NCBI GenBank assembly: GCA_023254055.1
Contig: JALQYN010000033.1
Coordinates: forward strand, 1-52,831
Source of the DNA: Polaribacter sp.
GTDB taxonomy: Bacteria; Bacteroidota; Bacteroidia; Flavobacteriales; Flavobacteriaceae
Direction of reading: 5' to 3'
DNA: 52,831 nucleotides
Below, piece by piece: positions 51,585-52,831 of the stretch. Below the pieces are notes generated by a model, which worked only from the letters and a program-made list of their open reading frames with translations, did no database searches and had not been told where the DNA came from. The translations under genes were made by a program, and so were the position numbers. How positions within the stretch are numbered: position 1 is the stretch's first letter; every line of letters starts with the position of its first letter.

Positions 51585-52831
51585 GATCGCCAAATCGTTT
51601 ATCCGGGCCAAATTCCGCTCGAGACTGACCTGCTTAATACAAACCAAAACACCATGATAGCAATTGCCAAGCTTGCATCGGCAATGTTTGGCTCAAGCAC
51701 AATCGTTAATGGCTTAACCGTTACCGCGCAATCTCCGGCGGCAATGGCAGTGAACGTATCTTCCGGTGAGATTTATGAGTTAGCCAATCTGGAGGCTACC
51801 GCGTATAGCTCTCTGGCTGCTGATGTCACTCACAGCGTTATGAAGCAGGGTATTTCGTTAAATGCGCAATCCCTGACGATTACCGCTCCAGGCACTGTTG
51901 GCTATTCGATTAACTATCTGATCCAAGCGACATATCAAGACACAGACAGTGATGCGGCAACTCTTCCTTACTACAACAGCTCCAATCCATCACAAGCTTG
52001 GAGTGGGCCGAATAACTCGGGATCGCAGCAATACACAACAAGAAGCGGAGCGGTGATTGTCTCTGCAAAGGCCGGTGTGGCGGCAACAACAGGATCTCAA
52101 GCAACGCCATCGCCTGATAGCGGATATGTTGGCTTGTATGTTGTTACTGTTGCGTATGGCGCTGCAACCATCACCAGTGGCAACATTGCCCAATATATCG
52201 GGGCACCTTTATTGCCTGCCGGTTTACTTCAAACAATTCAATCTGGAGCATCCACTTATGCTGTTGATGCGGGAACGGGAGCAAATGCATACAAATTGAA
52301 TTTTACACCAGCCATTTCAGCACCATTAGATGGAATGGTTGTTTCTTTCAAGCCAAATTATACCAATACTGGCGCGTCAACAATTTCAGTTAGTGGTGGA
52401 ACAGCATACCCAGTAGTCGGTTGTGCGCAGAGTGCATTACAAGCTGGCGAAATAACTGCCGAAGGCAGGGTGCAAGTAATTTGGAGCGGTAATTTATCAA
52501 GTTGGGTGATTCTTAGTGCTAGCGGTGGCCCCCTGCAGATTGCGGCCGGAACAAAGGGAAATCATGCGGCTACGTTGGCACAAGTTCAGTCAGGATCTAG
52601 CTCATATATTGCGGATACGGGCACCGCAAATACCTATGTAGCAACCCTAATTCCTGCTTTATCTGCTTACTCTGATGGTGTAAAAGTAAGAGTTAAGATA
52701 GCAAACGCTAATACTGGCGCGTCAACACTGAACGTCAACGCTCTTGGTGCAAAAACTATTTATGGTGCTGCCCACGTTGCGTTGCAGGCTGGCGAGTTGG
52801 TAGCAAACGGCTATGCAGAGTTTGAATACAA
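51582..52831 (+). CDS. Phage tail-fibre-type protein, 3' end cut off by the window
   Basis: About 416 residues, still open at the window edge. It starts MDRQIVYPGQIPLETDLLNT, typical of a family of phage and prophage structural proteins found mostly in Proteobacteria. The N-terminal 210 residues include YLIQATYQDTD and PDSGYVGLYVVTV. From about residue 217 there are two tandem modules of 115 residues. It probably acts in host recognition at the tail tip. Codon use and GC differ strongly from the rest of the window. Confidence 0.75.
   Translation, partial: MDRQIVYPGQIPLETDLLNTNQNTMIAIAKLASAMFGSSTIVNGLTVTAQSPAAMAVNVSSGEIYELANLEATAYSSLAADVTHSVMKQGISLNAQSLTITAPGTVGYSINYLIQATYQDTDSDAATLPYYNSSNPSQAWSGPNNSGSQQYTTRSGAVIVSAKAGVAATTGSQATPSPDSGYVGLYVVTVAYGAATITSGNIAQYIGAPLLPAGLLQTIQSGASTYAVDAGTGANAYKLNFTPAISAPLDGMVVSFKPNYTNTGASTISVSGGTAYPVVGCAQSALQAGEITAEGRVQVIWSGNLSSWVILSASGGPLQIAAGTKGNHAATLAQVQSGSSSYIADTGTANTYVATLIPALSAYSDGVKVRVKIANANTGASTLNVNALGAKTIYGAAHVALQAGELVANGYAEFEY
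52228..52831 (+). repeat. Tandem 345-bp modules in the tail-fibre gene
   Basis: Two copies spaced exactly 345 bp apart share IQSGAS/VQSGSS starts and an identical 18-bp stretch AATACTGGCGCGTCAACA at 52365 and 52710. The second copy runs off the window. Confidence 0.75.

Noticed and set aside
51541-52831. A true integrated prophage
   Set aside because: There is no integrase, attachment site or host-like base composition, and a host gene is simply broken; a chimeric assembly is simpler.

Overview
The window is a 52.8 kb stretch of AT-rich chromosome from a member of the Flavobacteriaceae (Bacteroidota), probably a marine type close to Polaribacter or Tenacibaculum. The evidence is gliding genes gldD and gldE, promoters of the TAnnTTTG type, no Shine-Dalgarno sites, a TraR/DksA protein without zinc cysteines, the HU / small basic protein / RNase G cluster, and atpD-atpC separated from the other ATP synthase genes. 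The last 1.3 kb (from about 51541) does not belong to this genome. It is higher in GC, has a GGAG ribosome site, and encodes a phage tail-fibre-type protein. It looks like an assembly chimera.

Layout. 1-7042: end of ctaA (heme A synthase); minus-strand mutY / ssb / gldE / gldD; HU, a 29-residue basic protein and RNase G on plus; a YwqK-like secreted protein on minus. 7133-19182: patatin-barrel protein, uvrC, lspA, a DoxX-like membrane protein on plus, then a DksA-like gene, ileS, a flavoprotein reductase and a TerB/DnaJ protein. 19312-28040: bacilliredoxin, HD hydrolase, enoyl-CoA hydratase, histidine kinase, lipoprotein, leuS and an EamA exporter. 28101-32461: two DUF2911 paralogues, the iron operon feoA-feoB plus a small Cys-rich membrane protein, and a SCO-like copper chaperone. 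32632-41058: rseP, a 53-residue zinc ribbon, a TonB-dependent receptor, umuC / DUF2007 / umuD, a second zinc ribbon, DUF2975 + HTH regulator, and an M61 peptidase. 41171-51540: a DPP IV-like peptidase, atpC, atpD, an OmpA protein with TSP3 repeats, kbl, and a RecB/UvrD-like helicase-nuclease that has lost its N-terminus at the chimeric junction.

The most striking feature is in leuS. A 522-bp (174-codon) element sits in frame in the editing domain of leucyl-tRNA synthetase. It starts and ends with imperfect 31/33-bp inverted repeats, each itself a hairpin, and encodes a DUF559 endonuclease-like domain with its acidic residues intact. No intein splice residues are visible, so it appears to be translated as part of the enzyme. 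A second unusual segment near the KMSKS motif resembles a degenerate GIY-YIG nuclease (VYR-x11-YIGST).

How the genes work together: most are housekeeping (translation, repair, respiration, lipoprotein maturation, iron uptake). Three sets look like co-working modules: feoA-feoB-small Cys-rich protein for Fe(II) uptake, umuC-DUF2007-umuD for mutagenic translesion synthesis, and DUF2975 with its HTH partner. Convergent genes are mostly separated by palindromic terminators that can serve both strands. No tRNA, rRNA, CRISPR array or classical insertion sequence was seen, and no gene-free stretch exceeds 300 bp.
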